DNA of 64,000 nt. Origin: Salipaludibacillus sp. LMS25 (lineage in GTDB: Bacteria; Bacillota; Bacilli; Bacillales; Salisediminibacteriaceae). Positions 46,180 to 55,877 of the stretch are shown here, in pieces; within the stretch, counting starts at the first letter, position 1; every line of letters starts with the position of its first letter. The notes under the pieces are model-generated. The model was given only the letters and a program-made list of their open reading frames with translations. It was not told where the DNA came from and ran no database searches. Location: NCBI RefSeq assembly GCF_024362805.1, contig NZ_CP093299.1:1798001-1862000 (forward strand), written 5' to 3'. The translations under genes and the position numbers were made by a program.

Positions 46180-46545
46180 TTACTTTTCCTCGGAAGTTTT
46201 TTCACGAACGACAGTATTAAAATAGTTCTTTCCCCATTCGTACATCGATTCAAGAATAGGTATCAAGGTTTCCCCATGTTCTGTAAGGGAGTATTCTACT
46301 TTCGGAGGGACGGTAGGATACACTTCGCGATGAATAATTTGATCGGCTTCTAATTCCCTTAACTGATTTGTTAACATTTTTTGTGTAATATTTGGAAGTA
46401 GTGCTTTCAGTTCGCTAAATCTTTTTGTTCCTTCCTTACCTAAATACCACAAAATAATCATTTTCCACTTACCACCAATGACATAAAGGGTTAGCTCTTT
46501 TTCACAATTAAACGTCTGGTTAAAATCACGTACGATTGGTATCAC
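46180..46545 (-). CDS. HxlR-family transcriptional regulator
   Basis: A 121-residue winged helix protein, intact: [60 protein letters not shown], then a short helical tail. The family (HxlR, YodB, CatR, HypR) senses aldehydes, quinones or disulfide stress, often by an N-terminal cysteine; here Cys14 stands in that zone (NCEKELTL). GTG start with AAAGGAT ahead. Divergent from the alcohol dehydrogenase gene, which it probably controls. Confidence 0.9.
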   Translation of the reverse strand: MIPIVRDFNQTFNCEKELTLYVIGGKWKMIILWYLGKEGTKRFSELKALLPNITQKMLTNQLRELEADQIIHREVYPTVPPKVEYSLTEHGETLIPILESMYEWGKNYFNTVVREKTSEEK

Positions 46546-46663
46546 TCCATCCTTTAGTTACTTTTTTGATACTATGCCACTTTTAAGTAAGTTCTTCCCA
46601 GTTATAACTATACTGATTTATACTTCTTAATGTAAACCAATCACTACTGGAGGGAGCAAAATT

Positions 46664-47830
46664 ATGAACCGTTTTACCATTCCACGCGACATTTATTTTG
46701 GAGAAAATTCACTTGATAAGTTAAAAGAGTTAGAGGGCAAAAAAGCAGCGTTAGTCATTGGAGGAGGCTCGATAAAGAAGACAGGCAATCTAGAGCGTAT
46801 TCAAGGCTTACTTTTAGAGGCTGGAATTGAAAACCGTGTCATCGAAGGCGTCAATACAGAGCCAACCGTTCGAATGGTAAAAGAAGGTGTAGACGTATTA
46901 AATGATTTTGAACCTGACTGGGTAATCGGAATTGGTGGTGGGTCTGTCATGGACGCTGCGAAAGCGATGTGGTTATTCTATGAACATCCATCTCTCACTT
47001 TTGAAGAAGCAGCACAACCTTTTACACTACCAAAGCTTCGTACAAAAGCAAAATACGCTGGAATCCCCACAACAAGTGGTAGTGCAGCCGAAATTTCCAA
47101 TTTATCCGTTATTACAGATGAGAACACGAATATTAAATATCCATTAGCCGATTTTGAATTAACGCCAGACATTGCCATTATTGATCCAGTGATGATAGAG
47201 TCGATGCCAAAGCAGATTACGGCCTATACTGGCATGGATGCTTTCACACATTGCATTGAAGCATATGTTGCAAAGCCACGAACAGTCTTTACGGATGCAC
47301 TCGCAATTGAAGGGTCAGTAATAATTAAAAATAATCTTTTAGATTCTTATAATGGTAACCAGGAAGCTCGACAAGACATGCATAATGCGCAAGCGATGGC
47401 TGGTATGGCGTTTGCTAATGCTGTACTTGGAAACGTCCATAGCTTAGCACATAAAAGTGGTCCAACATTCGATGTCCCACATGGGTGTGCAAATGCTATT
47501 TATTTACCGTATGTCATTCAATTTAATCGAACAGTGGTAGCTGATCGCTTTGCAACCATTGCCAAAAGATTAGACCTTGAAGGGGAAACAAATGATGAAT
47601 TAGTCGATGCCCTAGTTTCATATATTCGTCATCTAAATACTGAAATGAATGTACCGAATAGTCTTCAAGAGTTCGGTGTCACAGAAGAACTCTTGAATAA
47701 GCATGTGGATGAAATGGCAAAAAATGCTATGACAGATCCATGTACAGGAACAAACCCTCGTGAAACGTCAGTTGAAGAGATGAAACAGTTATATGTTTCA
47801 GCCTTTTACGGGAAAGATGTGAATTTTTAA
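46664..47830 (+). CDS. Iron-containing (group III) alcohol dehydrogenase
   Basis: A 388-residue enzyme. Rossmann-like part with VIGIGGGSVMDAAKAM (about 91-105), then the helical metal domain with GMDAFTHCIEAYV (about 188-200), GNVHSLAHKSG and VPHGCANAIYLP supplying the Asp and three His metal ligands. TTSGSAAEIS replaces the more common TTSGTGSE. Known role: NAD(P)H-dependent interconversion of alcohols and aldehydes; substrate not readable. AGGGAG ribosome site. Divergent from HxlR, suggesting aldehyde detoxification. Confidence 0.92.
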   Translation: MNRFTIPRDIYFGENSLDKLKELEGKKAALVIGGGSIKKTGNLERIQGLLLEAGIENRVIEGVNTEPTVRMVKEGVDVLNDFEPDWVIGIGGGSVMDAAKAMWLFYEHPSLTFEEAAQPFTLPKLRTKAKYAGIPTTSGSAAEISNLSVITDENTNIKYPLADFELTPDIAIIDPVMIESMPKQITAYTGMDAFTHCIEAYVAKPRTVFTDALAIEGSVIIKNNLLDSYNGNQEARQDMHNAQAMAGMAFANAVLGNVHSLAHKSGPTFDVPHGCANAIYLPYVIQFNRTVVADRFATIAKRLDLEGETNDELVDALVSYIRHLNTEMNVPNSLQEFGVTEELLNKHVDEMAKNAMTDPCTGTNPRETSVEEMKQLYVSAFYGKDVNF

Positions 47831-47845
47831 TATCAAACGACTCTT

Positions 47846-47882
47846 CACTTAGTGGGCGTTTTCGTCCTTCTCCCACTGAGTG
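47846..47882 (+). terminator. Hairpin after the alcohol dehydrogenase gene
   Basis: CACTTAGTGGG (47846-47856) pairs with CCCACTGAGTG (47872-47882) with one G-T pair; no T run follows, so termination is uncertain. Confidence 0.45.
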
Positions 47883-47911
47883 ATAGTTGAATCGGGATAT
47901 TAGCGTCATTC

Positions 47912-48230
47912 CTAAAATTATTACTCTACGCACAACTCGAGGAAGTAGAAAGTCTTCATGCGCTGAGTGATTGTCTATTCGATGACCAGCTTCAAGAAGG
48001 AATCAACCTTGATTCGATCAGTATTTCTCAGCTTTCACGACGATTGAACGGGATGAATCCGACTTATTTCAACGACTTTTCCTTGATTTAGTGTCACAAA
48101 TTCATGCGAAAACACATGATACAAAGCTCATCATGCCGTTAAAAATCATTGATTCCAGCACATTGCCACTTCATTTGACGAATCATAAATGGGCAAAGCG
48201 AATGGGCGATTCAAAATCAAGTATTTAGCA
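47912..48230 (+). pseudogene. IS4-family transposase remnant (ISBsu1/IS231-like)
   Basis: Plus-strand translation gives LKLLLYAQLEEVESLHALSD, DDQLQEGINLDSISISQLSR, then in a second frame LDLVSQIHAKTHDTKLIMPL and KIIDSSTLPLHLTNHKWA. KIIDSST holds the first catalytic Asp of the DDE transposase. Frame breaks occur near 48070 and 48220 and both ends are missing. Nothing of the YREK region is found, so the element is dead. A hairpin at 48419-48452 (CCCCAA/TTGGGG) with T tail follows. Confidence 0.8.
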
Positions 48231-48615
48231 CTGATTGTTTTCTGCCTGCATGTTCTGGCTCAAATAGAGACGCAAAGCAAGCTAAAGGTCTTACAAATCA
48301 GTCGTTATTTACGGGCAGCACTGTGGAAGCCCACCTATACTTGGTTAAGGAAAATTGAAGGAAAAGCCGTCCCTTAATCACGATCTTGTCGTCGTAGCAC
48401 ACGTCTAATTGTAAAGTTTCCCCAAACGAATGGAGCCACCTTTAGTTGGGGAGTTACTTTTTTGGCTCTTTTCAGAAACAACTTTAAGACTGAAAATTCC
48501 GACTTCATTTATGCAACACTAGTGTAATTTCTTAAATCTCAAACTTGTTTAATGTTTGACATAATATCAAACTCCCTTCGCTGAATTTATTATTTCTACT
48601 TGTCATCAAAACACC
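48231..48615. other. Intergenic region after the IS4 remnant
   Basis: A plus-strand frame at 48189-48377 (62 codons) is a shadow of damaged IS4 sequence. A hairpin CCCCAA/TTGGGG at 48420-48451 with six T from about 48458 could terminate transcription. No gene. Confidence 0.5.
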
Positions 48616-50100
48616 TTACATGTTACGTATTTCCCTCTCCCTTGTGAATAGTTGTAAAACTGCTAATATTGTTCTAATAAAGACAGATGTGACGAGTAGG
48701 CTTACAATAAAAGGATCAATGAACCATAAAATCAGTACCGAAATCTTGCTCAAAAGAAACGCTCCACTCACTAAAACAATGGACACGAGCACTTTTGATA
48801 AAAGAACTTTCTTATTTGAATACGTAGTAACTATTAACTCCTTCTTAATAAAAGCAGAAACTAAATTAACTATGACACTTAATGACCAACATAAAATCAA
48901 TATTGAGAGAGCATACACCGTCGCCACTACAGTATGCCTTAATTGATCAAAATGGCGTTCGATCCCAAAGTTTGTATAGTACCAAGCACTAACTAATTCA
49001 TTTAACAAACAAGTACCGTTATTTCCATTCGTTAAAATAATAATCCCATTTCCTCTTTGTGGTTCCATCGAATAATGTGCCTTCCAACCGTTGTTACTTC
49101 CATCATGTGTAACGATTATACTGTTATTTACGTGATTAATAAAATGACCTAATGCCGCTTCATCATTAATAAAGCTTTCAAAACCTCTAACTTCTAAAGT
49201 AGGGCTAAACATCTCTTGAACCGTGTCAGCTTCTAAAATCCCCGATCTGTGAAAACTATTGATTTCAGCAATGATAAACTTATTCATGTCTTCTATCGTT
49301 GTATAAAGTCCGGCCGCTGCTTTCTCGGTAAATATGTAGTTTGGTAACAACTGTAGTTTTACATCGTAAGCTTTCGCTGTCTTATCTTGGAGATGATCAT
49401 CCCATTGAAAACTACTATTTTCCATTCCTAACGGTGTAAGAACAACTTCATTTAGATATGAATGAAAGTCTTCTCCTGTTACTTCTTCGATCATGAGTTG
49501 CAGTAAGTTATAACCTCCACCTGAATAGCTATACCGCGCTCCTGGTTCATTTTCTAATTCAACAGGTTTTGAACCCCCACCAATCCCACTAAGTGATTGC
49601 TCTAAAGTAGGCAGCTGTGTATTGGACTCGTAGCCAGGATAACCTCCACCGACAGATAGCCCTGATGTATGACTTAATAACCCTCGCACTGTTATCGCTT
49701 TTTGGTCATATTCACTTTCAGGTAGCTGCCATCTTGTTATGTAATTCTCAATAGGGTCATCTAAATTGATGAGACCATCCTCCACCAATTTCATCACACC
49801 AAGTGCTGTCACTGATTTAGAAATCGAAGCAACTTGAAAAACAGTGTTCTGATCAACTTTCCTTTTAACGTCAAGATCCGCATAACCGAATGTACCTATC
49901 CATGTAACTTGGCCATCTTCTAGCACAGAAATTGCTGCCCCAGGAATATTACATTTACTTAGTAATTTTTCAGTTTTTGTTTCTACGTCTTTAATCAATT
50001 TATCAAGATCGGTTGTTCTAGTTAGATCGTTATGATTCAAAGAAAATGGAATAGTAGTGATGATTGCCAATATAAGAAAAATGATGGCTTTTCTTTTCAT
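48616..50100 (-). CDS. Membrane-anchored serine hydrolase (class C beta-lactamase/PBP-like)
   Basis: A 494-residue protein: N-terminal hydrophobic export segment (about 4-20), beta-lactamase-fold domain (about 32-370) and three C-terminal helices (about 385-485). The active-site motif S-I-S-K is at 92-95 (FQVASISKSVTAL), the second motif is YSGGGYN (YSYSGGGYNLLQ, in place of YxN) and the third is HDG in VTHDGSNNGWKAHY. This is the serine hydrolase family with extracellular catalytic domain seen in many bacilli; substrates include D-amino peptides or esters and most are unknown. Gene stands alone with ribosome site GGAGGTTA. Resistance to beta-lactams should not be assumed. Confidence 0.85.
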   Translation of the reverse strand: MKRKAIIFLILAIITTIPFSLNHNDLTRTTDLDKLIKDVETKTEKLLSKCNIPGAAISVLEDGQVTWIGTFGYADLDVKRKVDQNTVFQVASISKSVTALGVMKLVEDGLINLDDPIENYITRWQLPESEYDQKAITVRGLLSHTSGLSVGGGYPGYESNTQLPTLEQSLSGIGGGSKPVELENEPGARYSYSGGGYNLLQLMIEEVTGEDFHSYLNEVVLTPLGMENSSFQWDDHLQDKTAKAYDVKLQLLPNYIFTEKAAAGLYTTIEDMNKFIIAEINSFHRSGILEADTVQEMFSPTLEVRGFESFINDEAALGHFINHVNNSIIVTHDGSNNGWKAHYSMEPQRGNGIIILTNGNNGTCLLNELVSAWYYTNFGIERHFDQLRHTVVATVYALSILILCWSLSVIVNLVSAFIKKELIVTTYSNKKVLLSKVLVSIVLVSGAFLLSKISVLILWFIDPFIVSLLVTSVFIRTILAVLQLFTREREIRNM

Positions 50101-50964
50101 AGATAACCTCCAAATTTGTCAAGATATAAATATTTTATTACTGTTCTGCAAATTCCCCTTGTAATTTTCAAAAACGTCACAATTCGTTCATCATTTGTAC
50201 GAATTCAAGATCCACTGTGACAACCCAAATTTTAAATAATGGATGAATCGTTATTGGTTTATGCTTTCGAATTAAGAAAAATAACGTTTAATCTTAATTG
50301 TTTGTAGCGTAGTAATAGTCTACTACGCTATAGTAATAAACAGTTTGTCATTCGATGGTTAGTCTTAGTCAGAGCTATGCTGTAACCAAAACCTCCTTAA
50401 CTGTCATAACTTTACAACCTTATTTCGCAAACTTAACAAGTATCACAAACATATTTTCTATGAAATTCTTTCCTAGAAGAAAAAATAATAAAAATTTTTC
50501 TGCCCCTACTAGGTTTAACTTTTTATTCTTCCCGTAAAAAAATACCTTTAGCAATTGCGAATTTATAGCAATTCAATATATTTACCTAGTGATAGCTTAT
50601 TGTTTATCTTTTTAAATCCGTTCTTACTACTTGGATGCTATGTTTTACTCAAAATGACCAAAAGAATTACTTACCTTTCAAAAAGGTCTATTTATGCTTT
50701 TACAGTTGCTTTTTATTGGTTACAAATTTTTAGTGCTTTGTTTTCTAGGTATATACTTGGACTTGTATAATAGAATGGAATATATGAATCAGAGGAACTT
50801 TTTGGAAGTAAGTATATATCTTAGTCTTGGGCATAGGTAGAATAAATTAAATCTTATTTTACAGTCTTAAATTTTGATCGTAATTCATAAACTTGTGAAT
50901 CAAACGTTCTATTTCATTGAAGCACAACACCAAATCGTGTTGTGCTTTTTCCCCACAACCTCAT
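50101..50964. other. Intergenic region upstream of rlmH end
   Basis: Two small plus-strand frames (50355-50537; 50555-50770, the latter with two hydrophobic stretches) lack ribosome sites and are not called. AGCGTAGTA/TACTACGCT pairs at 50306-50314 and 50321-50329. A terminator is at 50921-50951. Confidence 0.45.
50921..50951. terminator. Terminator near the rlmH 3' end
   Basis: AAGCACAACAC (50921-50931) pairs perfectly with GTGTTGTGCTT (50938-50948); a T run follows on plus. On minus it lies 14 bases past the rlmH stop and can still fold, with a weaker tail. Confidence 0.75.
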
Positions 50965-51444
50965 TTACTTATGATACGGTTCCCCACTATTAATCCTAAA
51001 TGCGCGATAGATTTGCTCGACGAGGATCAAGCGCATGAGCTGGTGAGGGAAGGTCATGCTTGAGAAAGAGAGGTGACTATCGGCGCGCTGGAGCACAGCG
51101 TCGCTTAGACCGACGGAGCCGCCGATTATGAAGGCGATTTTGCTTTTCCCGTACGTGGCGAGCTTGTCTAGTTCTTTAGCCAGCTTTTCCGAGGACCATG
51201 ACTGGCCTTCAATGGCGAGAGCGATGACATAAGAATCTGGTTTGATTTTGGCTAATATTCGTTCTCCTTCTTTATTTTTCACTTGACGAATGTCACCATC
51301 ACTCATGTTATCAGGTGCTTTTTCATCAGCTACCTCGATGATTTGTATGTTAGCATAGGCGCCAAGTCGTTTTTCGTATTCGCCAATGCCTTGTTTTAAA
51401 TAGTTTTCTTTTAATTTCCCCACCGATATGATTGAGATATTCAC
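50965..51444 (-). CDS. rlmH: 23S rRNA (pseudouridine1915-N3)-methyltransferase RlmH
   Basis: 159 residues, the exact family length. SPOUT-fold knot with [30 protein letters not shown] (about 104-117) for S-adenosylmethionine, and the C-terminal [21 protein letters not shown]. Methylates pseudouridine 1915 of 23S rRNA in the assembled ribosome. Its 3' end encodes GEPYHK, the sequence used as attachment site by SCC elements in staphylococci; here the gene is intact and no insertion follows. Order rlmH, CxxH/CxxC gene, htrA, wal is that of Bacillus. Confidence 0.97.
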   Translation of the reverse strand: MNISIISVGKLKENYLKQGIGEYEKRLGAYANIQIIEVADEKAPDNMSDGDIRQVKNKEGERILAKIKPDSYVIALAIEGQSWSSEKLAKELDKLATYGKSKIAFIIGGSVGLSDAVLQRADSHLSFSSMTFPHQLMRLILVEQIYRAFRINSGEPYHK

Positions 51445-51467
51445 AATTATCCCCTTTCCGAACTACC

Positions 51468-52323
51468 TTATCCACAAAAGTTATCCACATATACACAGAT
51501 GAACACTGAAAACTTACTATTATCAACTATAGTGAACAGTTGTCCTGTGGATAAGATTTTTATAGAAATTATTATGTTGGCGGCTAATAGTTCTTAAAAA
51601 ACAAGTCCTATGAACTATACCCACATTATTATCATTTCGTTACGCCACAAATGTATCATTCACTGCTCTTTAACCTTAAAATCCTTAATGAACCAAACTC
51701 AAAGTGCAACTCTACTAGCCATGGCTTCTATGACATAGCCTCTCTTCTGTCATATCCAAAAGAGACTCTCATCCTTTCCAATAACAACAAACCAGTGGCT
51801 CAACAATGTCGCCTTACATAATCCTTTTATCACTTATTGTCTAGGAGCAGCTTTCATGGCTAACAATTATGTAGACAGTCAGCATCCGACTAAGTCACAT
51901 GCTTGTTCGTTCAATCGTTCACTTGCTTGCGAGGTAACTTGCATTTTTCCCTCAGATCACTACTCATGTTTTAAATAACGCACATCTGTGGATATGTCTG
52001 TGCATAACCTTACTTATTAACACGTTTTCCACAGTCGTTATTCACATCTTCTTAATTTATGGCGACATAGGTGTGATTTTATAGTCAGCCTCACTATGAC
52101 ATATGAAGCATTTTTCTAATGTTGATTCTCCCATTGAAATCCTCTCAAATTCCGGCGGTAAGCCCTCGTCTGATAAGGCTTCTTCTAACCCTTCGTTCAC
52201 GTGCTCTTCACAGCAATAAATCATATTTTCACCTCTTCTTTCATAGGTCTTTCTACTTTGCTACTAATACGAACAACAGTTTTCCACTTGACACGACAGT
52301 TATCCACATGTCTCTGTGTATAA
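51468..52323. other. DnaA-box cluster between rlmH and htrA
   Basis: Exact TTATCCACA boxes: 51468-51476, 51481-51489, 52300-52308 on plus and 51546-51554 on minus. One-mismatch boxes: 51987-51995, 51999-52007 and 52315-52323 (minus), 52025-52033 (plus). Eight boxes in about 860 bases, in two groups around the small CxxH/CxxC gene. Likely binding region for the initiator DnaA, as a titration or regulatory site. No dnaA gene or clear AT-rich unwinding repeat is present, so it is not called an origin. Confidence 0.7.
52057..52224 (-). CDS. CxxH/CxxC motif small protein
   Basis: A 55-residue protein: MIYCCEEHVNEGLEEALSDE at the start and CFICHSEADYKITPMS at the end. CCEEH and CFIC(H) give the paired zinc-ribbon-like Cys/His motifs that name this conserved Bacillaceae family. 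GAGGTG precedes the ATG at 52224. It stands between rlmH and htrA, its usual place. Function unknown; a structural zinc is likely. The gene lies within the DnaA-box cluster. Confidence 0.9.
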   Translation of the reverse strand: MIYCCEEHVNEGLEEALSDEGLPPEFERISMGESTLEKCFICHSEADYKITPMSP

Positions 52324-52622
52324 CTTAATTGGAAGGTGTCTTTATGTGTCATTATTTATCATAACATATTAGTTCCCTTCTATTGTTTGACTAATTATTG
52401 TTCATCAGACATCTACCTTTTTATGCGTAATAAGTGAAAAAGTGCTCGGCACGAGTCGCCTACGAATGGGCCTTACGATATTAATAATAATCCTAGGAGT
52501 TTTCCTTAACGAGCTTTAAGTCTCTATCGCAAAACGGCGTCCAACAAGAGCGAGCAATTCTATAAAAGCTAAAAAGGATTGGCCGCATAAGGAGTACTCA
52601 CGGGCCAATCCCTTTCATCGTG
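52225..52622. other. htrA-CxxH/CxxC intergenic region
   Basis: Holds two DnaA boxes (52300-52308, 52315-52323) at its start and the htrA terminator at 52571-52611. The middle part shows nothing I can name. Confidence 0.55.
52571..52611 (-). terminator. Terminator of the wal-htrA operon
   Basis: GGATTGGCC (52576-52584) pairs with GGCCAATCC (52603-52611); on the minus strand it is followed by five T. It lies 12 bases past the htrA stop. Confidence 0.88.
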
Positions 52623-53858
52623 TTAAAATACTTGCTTATCTAACGTAAGTTCAACGGTTTGTTGTTCACCGTCACGATAGAAAGTAACCGTAATCGTATC
52701 CCCAATGCTCACGTCTTTATATAAGAAGCTTCGTAAGTCATGGGAATCAGTAATGTCAGTGTCACCGAGCGCTGTAATAACGTCACCTTCTACAAGCCCT
52801 GCTTCAGCGGCAGGGGTGTTCGCTTCAACAGCCTCAACGTATACCCCGCCTTTCACGTCTTCAGGTAAGCCAAGAGTGTCTTGCCAGTGGAAGCTTGGAA
52901 TCTCTTGTAGCGACCTGAGGGCAATGCCCATTTGCGGACGCTGAACCTCACCATATTGTTCAAGATCTTCAATGACTGGAATAGCTACAGCCGTTGGAAT
53001 TGCAAAACCGATCCCTTCAACAGCCGATTGGGCGATTTTCATCGAATTAATACCGATTACGTCGCCTTGAATGTTTAGTAAGGCGCCGCCGCTATTCCCT
53101 GGGTTAATTGCGGCATCAGTTTGCAGTACTTCAGAGTTCCAATCAGGTTGTCCGTTACCCGTTAAATCTACTGGAAGGCTTCGTTCCACCGCACTAATAA
53201 TACCGAGCGTAACGGTTCCCTCAAAAGTAAGTGGATTCCCAATGGCAATAGCCGGCTCACCTGACTGAAGACTTTCAGAATCACCGAATTCAGCAACCGT
53301 TTCGATGCCCTCAGAATCGATCGTTAAGACAGCCAAATCTGTTAATTGATCCTCACCAACGAGCTCAGCCGGAACGCGTGAGCCGTCTCCGAGCGTCACA
53401 TCAATGTCAATTGCTCCGTCAATAACATGTTGATTCGTAACGATAAATGCATAGTCACCCTCAACCTTATAAACGACACCTGAGCCAGTTCCTTCTGATT
53501 CATTATCTTCTGTACCAAATAAACCAGCAGATTGCTGCATATTGACGACACCTACGACGGCATCAGAAACGCGATCCACCGCTTCAATGACCTCTGATGT
53601 GGTTTCTAAGCTTAATGTTTCCACTGCCTCCACATCTGCATCACTCGTGACAGACTCACTGTTGTCAGTTGATGATACATTTTTTGGCGTCACTTCATAG
53701 GGGAGTACCCCACTGTTTGCAAGCATCGGTATGGAAAACACCACAATTAATGCCCCTAAAATCGCGCCAACAAAGCCATAGAGTCCGGAACGCTTTTTCC
53801 CTTTCTGAATTGGCTTTTGGTCGTCTGGTTGTGGCATATGATCATCATAATATCCCAT
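52623..53858 (-). CDS. htrA: HtrA/DegP-type membrane serine protease
   Basis: About 411 residues: cytosolic acidic N-terminus, one helix (about 28-50), trypsin-like domain with catalytic His in VTNQHVIDG, Asp in QLTDLAVLTI and Ser in NPGNSGGALL, then a PDZ domain (about 310-405; GGVYVEAVEANTPAAEAGLV). It degrades misfolded exported proteins outside the membrane. I start it at ATG 53858 (AAAGGAGG at ten bases); the frame runs on to 53915 without support. Last gene of the wal set (HtrC/YyxA position in Bacillus), 424 bases after walJ. Confidence 0.95.
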   Translation of the reverse strand: MGYYDDHMPQPDDQKPIQKGKKRSGLYGFVGAILGALIVVFSIPMLANSGVLPYEVTPKNVSSTDNSESVTSDADVEAVETLSLETTSEVIEAVDRVSDAVVGVVNMQQSAGLFGTEDNESEGTGSGVVYKVEGDYAFIVTNQHVIDGAIDIDVTLGDGSRVPAELVGEDQLTDLAVLTIDSEGIETVAEFGDSESLQSGEPAIAIGNPLTFEGTVTLGIISAVERSLPVDLTGNGQPDWNSEVLQTDAAINPGNSGGALLNIQGDVIGINSMKIAQSAVEGIGFAIPTAVAIPVIEDLEQYGEVQRPQMGIALRSLQEIPSFHWQDTLGLPEDVKGGVYVEAVEANTPAAEAGLVEGDVITALGDTDITDSHDLRSFLYKDVSIGDTITVTFYRDGEQQTVELTLDKQVF

Positions 53859-54282
53859 TAAAATTAACCTCCTTTTAAAAATGGTTAAACTTATAACTGT
53901 CCTGCTATTACACATTAACCATGGCTGAACCGTCTTTGCCTTTCGTGCAAGATCAGCAAATTAGTATGTTTGCCTAACATGAAAACTCCTGTAACTTAAA
54001 GGAATGCCACCCTTGCCTGACATAGACGGTATCTCAGGCAATGATGACACTTTAAAGCAAAAACGCTAGATGGCATGCTTCAGCTGTCTATTCCACAGTC
54101 AGTAACAAAGAAAATATTTTGTCTATTTGTGGGTGGGAAAAAAGTTGGATGTCATCTTACGTATTTTTATTTTATTAAACTAGTAATGAGTTCGTCTATT
54201 GATAAAGGTCAAATTCGATAATTTTCCATATAGGCATAGGTTTTCCCATCACAAAGCGGTTTAAACATGTATTTTTACTGAA
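53859..54282. other. walJ-htrA intergenic region
   Basis: A hairpin TTGCCTGA/TCAGGCAA lies at 54013-54020 and 54034-54041 and may be an mRNA processing or weak termination point. A separate htrA promoter is possible but I see no clear CssR-type site. Confidence 0.4.
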
Positions 54283-55077
54283 TTATACGACCTTTAAAGC
54301 CGTAGGAACGTAAGGGTCTGTATCAAATAGCTTCACTTGCCGCCCAACTTCGATGTCATTTTCTTCGAGCGTCTGCTGGACTGTCATTCTAGCCAAGTCT
54401 TTCATGTTATTATCGAGACTCAAGTGTGCTAAATAAATATCTGCTTTCGAGTCTTTAATAATATCTGCAAGGGCAATGCCTGCATCAACGTTAGAGACGT
54501 GACCTTCGTCACCTAAAATACGTCGTTTTATATTCCATGGGTATTTCCCCATTCGTAACATATCCATATCATGATTTGATTCAAAAATTAAACTGTTGGC
54601 TCCCTTAGACAAACCAGCCATCCGGTCACTCACATAACCAGTATCCGTTAAGATCGTGAGCTGGCGGCCTTCATGATGAAAAGAAAAGAACATCGGGTCT
54701 GCTGCATCATGAGAGACTCCAAACGATTCCACATTTAGATCACCTAACGTTTTCACTGTACCTGTGGCGAAATGATGTTTTTGCTCCAGCGGAATCGTGC
54801 CTATTGAAGGGAGCATCCCTTCCCACGTTTTTTCATTTGCATAAATCGGTAAATTGTAGCGTCTAGCTAATATACCAACACCCTTAATATGATCACTATG
54901 CTCATGACTGACAAGAATGCCATCAAGCTTTGAAGGACAAAGATTAATGTGCTTAAAGCACTGTTCTATTTTTTTCCCACTCAGACCAGCATCGATCAGT
55001 AGCCGTTGCTTATCTGTTTCAACGTAGATCGCATTACCGGTACTGCCACTGGCTAGTACACTAAATCTTAACGTCAT
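54283..55077 (-). CDS. walJ: WalJ (YycJ) metallo-beta-lactamase-fold hydrolase
   Basis: About 264 residues. Metal site HEHSDH in LVSHEHSDHIKGV (about 56-69), further ligands in SFGVSHDAAD, TDTGYVSD and GHVSNVDAGIAL. This is the YycJ/WalJ branch of MBL proteins, a 5'-3' exonuclease-like fold linked to coordination of replication and cell division. Start at ATG 55077 (MTLRFSVLASGSTGN), nine bases after GGAGTG; the GTG at 55089 overlaps that site. Fifth gene of the wal operon, 17 bases after walI. Confidence 0.95.
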   Translation of the reverse strand: MTLRFSVLASGSTGNAIYVETDKQRLLIDAGLSGKKIEQCFKHINLCPSKLDGILVSHEHSDHIKGVGILARRYNLPIYANEKTWEGMLPSIGTIPLEQKHHFATGTVKTLGDLNVESFGVSHDAADPMFFSFHHEGRQLTILTDTGYVSDRMAGLSKGANSLIFESNHDMDMLRMGKYPWNIKRRILGDEGHVSNVDAGIALADIIKDSKADIYLAHLSLDNNMKDLARMTVQQTLEENDIEVGRQVKLFDTDPYVPTALKVV

Positions 55078-55094
55078 AAATTCGTTCACTCCAG

Positions 55095-55877
55095 TTAGTT
55101 CATCGATTGAATTTCTCCGTTTAAAGCATCAACATAAAAATAGTCCTCGTTCGCTTGAATACGCCATACCGGCACAAATACTTGGAAGCTCTCATCTGGT
55201 TGAATTAAGCTATAATAGCCTAATTGCGCTTGTTTAATCACGGTATTCGTTGCAAGATACTGCTGATTCAACAGGCGTTCCACTGCTTTTAAAGGCGAGA
55301 GTAAATCCTGCTGTCTGTTCTCTTGTTCTGTAATCTCCATATACTTCTGAGTATAAGATTCTACATGAAAATCGTCATTTAAATTCAAAATAATATGGTA
55401 ATCGCTCCGCTCATATTGATCGATTTTACGACCCTTATAAGTTTGATAAAGCCCAATATAATTCTCTTCTTCATTGTAATCGGCAAACTCATACTCTTCA
55501 CCTAAGTAGACATATTGTCCTAAAAAAGCATTTACGTTAGCGGGTATATTCGAGTCCACCATCTTATAAGGACGGTCCATTTCTGAATGGATCATCGTAT
55601 TCTCTACCACTTTCACTTCTTGTCTTAGAAGGTTGTCCCGTAAATACTCTTCATCAAACGTAGCTAATCGACCTGTAATAGGAGCACCTGTTAGAATGTC
55701 TTCTGCATTACTAATGTCAATCTTTATATCGTTTTCTTCCAATCTCTCTTGTAATGCTGGGCTTATTAATACGTTAATATTATCGTGTGATGTTTTGTCA
55801 TAAAGTTGATAGCCGAGGAAAGCATTCAGTAAAAGAAAGGTCACGATAAAAATCGTTTTCGTTTTACTCCAATCCAT
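55095..55877 (-). CDS. walI: WalI (YycI), WalK regulatory membrane protein
   Basis: About 260 residues with one N-terminal helix (IFIVTFLLLNAFLGYQLY) and an extracellular two-domain beta part. In Bacillus YycI and YycH bind WalK through their helices and restrain it. ATG 55877 (MDWSKTKTIF) has GGAGGTG eight bases upstream; a longer frame to 55934 is out of reach of a ribosome site. It overlaps the walH end by 14 bases. Confidence 0.93.
   Translation of the reverse strand: MDWSKTKTIFIVTFLLLNAFLGYQLYDKTSHDNINVLISPALQERLEENDIKIDISNAEDILTGAPITGRLATFDEEYLRDNLLRQEVKVVENTMIHSEMDRPYKMVDSNIPANVNAFLGQYVYLGEEYEFADYNEEENYIGLYQTYKGRKIDQYERSDYHIILNLNDDFHVESYTQKYMEITEQENRQQDLLSPLKAVERLLNQQYLATNTVIKQAQLGYYSLIQPDESFQVFVPVWRIQANEDYFYVDALNGEIQSMN

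Noticed and set aside
48189..48377. 62-codon plus-strand ORF
   Set aside because: Overlaps the damaged IS4 remnant in a shifted frame; no independent support.
48616..50100. Beta-lactam resistance gene
   Set aside because: Although the fold is beta-lactamase-like, the membrane C-terminus and SISK/YSG/HDG motifs fit the general serine hydrolase group; no basis for a resistance call.
50555..50770. 71-codon plus-strand ORF with two hydrophobic stretches
   Set aside because: No ribosome site or promoter; hydrophobic runs arise easily in AT-rich DNA.
51468..52323. Replication origin
   Set aside because: DnaA boxes are present, but no dnaA/dnaN neighbour and no clear unwinding element; the true origin is expected some distance away.
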